Below are positions 60,676 to 64,000 of a stretch of 64,000 nt of DNA, in pieces; the stretch's first letter is position 1, and every line of letters begins with the position of its first letter. This stretch comes from Acidimicrobiales bacterium. Its GTDB lineage: Bacteria > Actinomycetota > Acidimicrobiia > Acidimicrobiales > CADCSY01. Position numbers and translations under genes: made by a program. The notes under the pieces are model-generated. The model was not told where the DNA came from. It did not search any database and saw only the letters and a list, made by a program, of their open reading frames with translations. Location: the NCBI GenBank assembly GCA_035512495.1, contig DATKDW010000025.1, forward strand, positions 51,791 through 115,790, written 5' to 3'.

Positions 60676-61070
60676 TCGTGCGCACCCTCGACGAGCTCGT
60701 CGACACCGAGCGCGACATCGTCGCCGACACGTGGCGCAGCCGTCGCCTGCTGCTGGCCAAGGACGGCATGGGGTTCTCGCTCCACGACACGATCCTGCGC
60801 GCCGGGACCATCACCGAGATGTGGTACCAGCACCACCTCGAGGCGGTGTACTGCATCGAGGGTGAGGGCGAGCTCGAGGACCTCGCCAACGGCACCGTGC
60901 ACCGCATCGCCCCCGGCACGATGTACGCGCTCAGCGAGCACGACAAGCACATCGTCCGCGCCACCTCCGACCTGCGGATGGTGTGCGTGTTCAACCCGCC
61001 CTGCACGGGGAGGGAGACCCACGACGAGGAGGGCACCTACCCCCTCCTCGCCGAGGAGGCCGACGCCTGA
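60672..61070 (+). CDS. ectC: Ectoine synthase
   Basis: A 132-residue cupin that cyclises N-gamma-acetyl-diaminobutyrate to ectoine. Marks: MIVRTLDEL, GMGFSLHDTI, TEMWYQHHLEAVYCIEGEGE and MYALSEHDKHIVRA. The stop overlaps the ectD start by one base. Confidence 0.97.
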   Translation: MIVRTLDELVDTERDIVADTWRSRRLLLAKDGMGFSLHDTILRAGTITEMWYQHHLEAVYCIEGEGELEDLANGTVHRIAPGTMYALSEHDKHIVRATSDLRMVCVFNPPCTGRETHDEEGTYPLLAEEADA

Positions 61071-61996
61071 TGACCACGGTCTCGACCGACACCACCGACC
61101 TCTACCCCTCCCGGGTCGACGCCGAGCCTTCGATCGCGCCCCGCCTCGACCCGGTGGTCCACCCCTCCGTCGAAGAGGCGGCCCCCGGGCCGCTCGACCA
61201 CGACGCCCTGCGGGCGTTCGACCGCGACGGCTTCCTCTTCCTGCCCGACGTGTTCAGCGCCGACGAGATGGCCGCCTGCCGTGACGAGCTCGACCGGCTC
61301 CGCCACGACGAGCGCGTCCGCCGGGCACCGCAGACCATCGTGGAGCCGGCGAGCGACGAGGTGCGCTCGATCTTCGAGGTCCACCTCGGCAGCGAGATCC
61401 TCAGCCGCCTCATCCGTGACCGGAGGATCGTCGAACGGGCCCGCCAGATCCTCGGCAGCGACGTCTACATCCACCAGAGCAGAGTCAACCTCAAGCCCGG
61501 CCTGCGGGGCAAGGAGTTCTACTGGCACTCCGACTTCGAGACCTGGCACGTCGAGGACGGCATGCCCGCCATGCGTGCCCTGAGCTGCTCGGTGGCGCTC
61601 ACCGAGAACAACGAGTTCAACGGGCCCCTGATGGTCGTGCCCGGGTCGCACCGCCGCTACGTGGCCTGCGTGGGTGAGACCCCCGAGCGGCACTACGAGC
61701 AGTCGCTGAAGCGCCAAGAGTACGGCGTGCCCGACCCCGAGAGCCTCGCCACCCTGGTCGAGGAGGGGGGCATCACCGCCCCCAAGGGCGGGCCCGGCTC
61801 GATCGTGATCTTCGACTGCAACGCCATGCACGGCTCCGGCGTGAACCTGTCGCCGCACCCGCGCAGCAACGTCTTCGCCGTCTACAACAGCGTCGAGAAC
61901 ACGCTGATCGAGCCGTTCAGCGGCCAGGAGCCCCGTCCGCTGCACATCGCCAGCCGTGACTTCACCCCGGTCGAGCCGGTCGACGCCGAGGCCTAG
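61070..61996 (+). CDS. ectD: Ectoine hydroxylase
   Basis: A 308-residue non-haem Fe(II)/2-oxoglutarate dioxygenase. The signature YWHSDFETWHVEDG supplies the His-x-Asp iron ligands, with the distal His in HGSGVNLSPHPRS. It makes 5-hydroxyectoine from ectoine and completes the ectABCD operon. The N-terminal ~40 residues are a variable extension. Confidence 0.97.
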   Translation: MTTVSTDTTDLYPSRVDAEPSIAPRLDPVVHPSVEEAAPGPLDHDALRAFDRDGFLFLPDVFSADEMAACRDELDRLRHDERVRRAPQTIVEPASDEVRSIFEVHLGSEILSRLIRDRRIVERARQILGSDVYIHQSRVNLKPGLRGKEFYWHSDFETWHVEDGMPAMRALSCSVALTENNEFNGPLMVVPGSHRRYVACVGETPERHYEQSLKRQEYGVPDPESLATLVEEGGITAPKGGPGSIVIFDCNAMHGSGVNLSPHPRSNVFAVYNSVENTLIEPFSGQEPRPLHIASRDFTPVEPVDAEA

Positions 61997-62032
61997 CCGA
62001 GCGGTGGGCGCTGCACGCCGACCTGGCCCGCC

Positions 62033-63253
62033 TCAGGAGGGTGCTGGGCCGGTGTAGGCCGCCCTGGTCCGGAACCGGAGCCGGTGCTGGTACTCCTCGG
62101 CGGCGTGGGCCAGCCACCCTGCCGTGCGCGCCACCGCGAAGGTGATCTCCCCGGCGTCGTCGACCATGTCGTGGGCCTCGGCCAGCACGGCGATGGCGAG
62201 GTCGATGTTGGGGAACGGCAGCGACCGGGCCCGCATGGTGGCGACCAGCCCGTCAGCTGCTGCGATGCCTCGACCCGCCTCGCGGAGCAGCCCGAGGAGG
62301 ATCTCCGCCCGCGGGTCGACCGACTCGTAGACGCGGTGGCCGAAGCCGGGGACCAGCTCGCCGTCCCGCAGCCGGTCTCCGATGGCCGAGGCGGGGGTGG
62401 CCGCACCTGACGTCACCTCGCGGATGAGGTCCCTCGCCCCAGCGCTGGCCGCGCCGTGGAGCGGCCCGCCGAGGGCCGCCAGCCCGGCCTGCACGACGAG
62501 GTAGGGGTCGGCCCAGGTGGAGGCGGTGACCCGTGCGGCAAGGGTGGATGCCGCCAGCTCGTGGTCGGCGAGGAGCACCAGGGTGGCGTCGAGGAGCCGG
62601 ACCGCCACCGCTGATGGCCGGCGAGGCGACAGCCGTGGCCACAGTCGGCGCGCCACCGAGCTCCCTGCCGGCGGCGGCGTGGCGCCGGCGGCGAGCGGGA
62701 GGGCCTCGACCATCGTGGCGACGAGGCTCCGGCCGGTGGCACCCACGGCACGTGGGCGACGGTCGTGGCGCAGCGGATCCGCCGCCCGCACGGCCACCAC
62801 CAGGGCCCGCGCCTGGTCGATGGCGGACTGGCCGGGCATCGCCTCCACCACCGGCCGGGCGGCGGCCATGAGGTCGGGCGGAGCGGTGAACGGCTCCTGG
62901 GAGCGCTCGCCGCTCCAGAGCCACCCCGCCACCTCCTCGAAGGTGGCGCCGGAGGCCACGGCGTCGGCCACGTCCCAACCCCGGTAGTACAAGCGGCCCG
63001 CGGGGTCGAGGAGGGTCAGGTCGGTCTCGACGATCACTTCGAGGCCGCCGGCGCGCCCGCCCGAGCGCCGGCGACCGGCGAGGCGCTCGATGTCAGCGCG
63101 GAGGAAGCGGCTCCTCCGGGATCCCGGCACCGGCTCGCTGCGGACCAGGCCTCGGCTCACGTAGGCGTAGAGCGTCTCCTGCTTCACCCCGAGGCGGCGG
63201 GCGGCCACCTCGGAGGTCGTCCAGCGATCGTCGGCCACAGCCTCAGAATACAT
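62033..63253 (-). CDS. Citrate synthase-family protein with N-terminal HTH
   Basis: A 406-residue protein. Residues 10-60 form a MerR/excisionase-type helix-turn-helix (TTSEVAARRLGVKQETLYAYV and GSRRSRFLRADIERLA). The rest is citrate-synthase-like with catalytic residues kept: GPLHGAASAG (His), GFGHRVYESVDP (His) and FPNIDLAIAVL (Asp). It may be a synthase that binds DNA or a metabolic regulator. The ATG at 63251-63253 overlaps the palindrome at 63252-63266. No ribosome site is seen. Confidence 0.88.
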   Translation of the reverse strand: MYSEAVADDRWTTSEVAARRLGVKQETLYAYVSRGLVRSEPVPGSRRSRFLRADIERLAGRRRSGGRAGGLEVIVETDLTLLDPAGRLYYRGWDVADAVASGATFEEVAGWLWSGERSQEPFTAPPDLMAAARPVVEAMPGQSAIDQARALVVAVRAADPLRHDRRPRAVGATGRSLVATMVEALPLAAGATPPPAGSSVARRLWPRLSPRRPSAVAVRLLDATLVLLADHELAASTLAARVTASTWADPYLVVQAGLAALGGPLHGAASAGARDLIREVTSGAATPASAIGDRLRDGELVPGFGHRVYESVDPRAEILLGLLREAGRGIAAADGLVATMRARSLPFPNIDLAIAVLAEAHDMVDDAGEITFAVARTAGWLAHAAEEYQHRLRFRTRAAYTGPAPS

Positions 63254-63266
63254 TGATGCAATCAAT
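63252..63266. promoter_or_regulatory. Palindrome ATTGAT-GCA-ATCAAT between divergent citrate synthases
   Basis: Perfect 6-bp arms (63252-63257 and 63261-63266) around a three-base centre. The left arm overlaps the start codon of the leftward HTH-citrate synthase, and a TTGACA -35-like hexamer for the rightward gene follows at 63268-63273. The HTH in the adjacent protein is a candidate for binding here (inference). Confidence 0.5.
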
Positions 63267-63320
63267 CTTGACAATGTGAGCAGGCGGCGATCGGATGGGA
63301 GCGAGCCAAGGAGGCAACCC

Positions 63321-64000
63321 ATGACCACGAAGACCGCGACGGTCGGCGACGCGATGAGCGAACCCGCCATCACCGCCACACTCGACGAGACACTTGCCAC
63401 GGTGGCGGCCCGCATGACCCGGGAGGGGATCGGCTCGGTGGTGATCACCGAGGCGAACCGGCCGGTGGGAATCGTCACCGAGCGCGACATCCTGCGAGCG
63501 ACGGCCACTGGTGTGTCCCCTGACGATGCCGACGTCCAATCCTGGATGACGGCGGACCCCGAGTGCCTGAGCCCAGACGCGTCGATCGACGAAGCGTGGA
63601 CGCAGCTGGCCGAGCGCGGCTACCGCCACGTCCCGGTGGTGGCCGGTGGAGAGCTCAAGGGAATCCTGTCGATGCGCGACCTCGTCGCCCTCGCCCAGCT
63701 CCGTCCCGCCGACGAGTCGGCCGTCACCGCCCCGCCCGGCCTCAAGGGGGTGGTCGTGGCCGAGACCGCCCTCGGCGACGTCCGCGGGCTGGAGGGCTTC
63801 TACCACTACCGCCAGTACGCCGCCCCAGAGCTGGCAGCCACGCGGAGCTTCGAGGACGTGTGGCACCTGCTCATCGAAGGCGAGCTGCCGACGGCCGCCG
63901 AGCGAGCGGCGTTCGCCGCCGAGGTCGCGCCCCTCCGCCACCTGCCTGACGTGGTGGCCGACGCCCTCCCCGGGATCGCCAACAGCACCCCATCCCCCGC
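63321..64000 (+). CDS. CBS-pair citrate synthase-family protein, C-terminus beyond the window
   Basis: The ATG at 63321 follows AAGGAGG by six bases. Residues 1-130 hold two CBS domains (TVGDAMSEPAITATLDETL, GSVVITEANRPVGIVTERDI, SWMTADPECLSPDASIDEA, YRHVPVVAGGELKGILSMRD). From about residue 140 the sequence is citrate-synthase-like (VVVAETALGDVRGLEGFYHY, DVWHLLIEGELPT). CBS pairs usually sense adenine nucleotides, so allosteric control by ATP/AMP is inferred. The frame is open to the window edge; catalytic residues lie outside. Confidence 0.88.
   Translation, partial: MTTKTATVGDAMSEPAITATLDETLATVAARMTREGIGSVVITEANRPVGIVTERDILRATATGVSPDDADVQSWMTADPECLSPDASIDEAWTQLAERGYRHVPVVAGGELKGILSMRDLVALAQLRPADESAVTAPPGLKGVVVAETALGDVRGLEGFYHYRQYAAPELAATRSFEDVWHLLIEGELPTAAERAAFAAEVAPLRHLPDVVADALPGIANSTPSP

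Overview
This 64-kb window is very GC-rich, densely coding DNA from a high-GC actinobacterium. There is no rRNA gene, so the lineage is inferred. An acyl-CoA carboxylase epsilon subunit, a Glp/GlpR-type divisome pair, LLM-class oxidoreductases, ectoine synthesis and an SLH-module secreted protease with repeated RRDQMASF units fit an Acidimicrobiia-like organism (Iamia/Ilumatobacter relatives). No CRISPR array, insertion sequence or prophage was seen. No stretch over 300 bases lacks a gene; the longest gaps (about 150-220 bases) are at 7428-7650, 9189-9386, 46055-46245, 45247-45404 and 58680-58833.

Layout. 1-3350 (minus): edge-truncated metallophosphoesterase, acyl-CoA carboxylase beta and epsilon subunits, 5'-3' exonuclease. 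3415-5366: a frameshifted RelA/SpoT-domain gene with a small partner, then a methyltransferase. 5469-10033: M13 peptidase, DUF402/acyl hydrolase pair, VapBC-type toxin-antitoxin. 10095-13965 (minus): a tightly overlapping five-gene operon holding two membrane proteins, an ECF sigma factor, a membrane anti-sigma-like protein and an ABC ATPase. 14103-18228: biotin genes bioA, bioB, bioF, bioD, next to a 1117-residue single-chain biotin-dependent carboxylase (18247-21600) that would consume the cofactor, and an amidase.

23024-33444: general metabolism (VOC protein, adenosine kinase, PepN, PhzF-like, GNAT, methyltransferase, GH3 glycosidase). 33444-36696: a TetR gene divergent from a ferritin-like / LLM oxidoreductase / SDR operon, with a perfect palindromic operator between them. 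36851-43105: one 2084-residue protein combining Ser/Thr kinase, ATPase, TPR-like, GAF, PAS, GGDEF, EAL and receiver modules; this is the most unusual gene here. 43112-51137 (minus): nitroreductase, SLH protease, tRNA-Ala, then a diguanylate cyclase/galU/glp(moeA)/moaA/moaC/glpR cluster linking cell division and molybdopterin genes.

51167-58679: a CIRCE heat-shock operator in front of an FmdB/Ruc-type zinc-ribbon gene, SAF, BON and PHP proteins, TldD/TldE, a FlK-like thioesterase and two membrane proteins. 58834-61996: the ectoine/5-hydroxyectoine operon ectABCD, whose ectA reads in frame only if one C is removed from a C5 run. 62033-64000: two divergent, unusual citrate synthases, one with an N-terminal DNA-binding HTH and one with an N-terminal CBS pair, separated by a palindrome that overlaps the start codon of the first.
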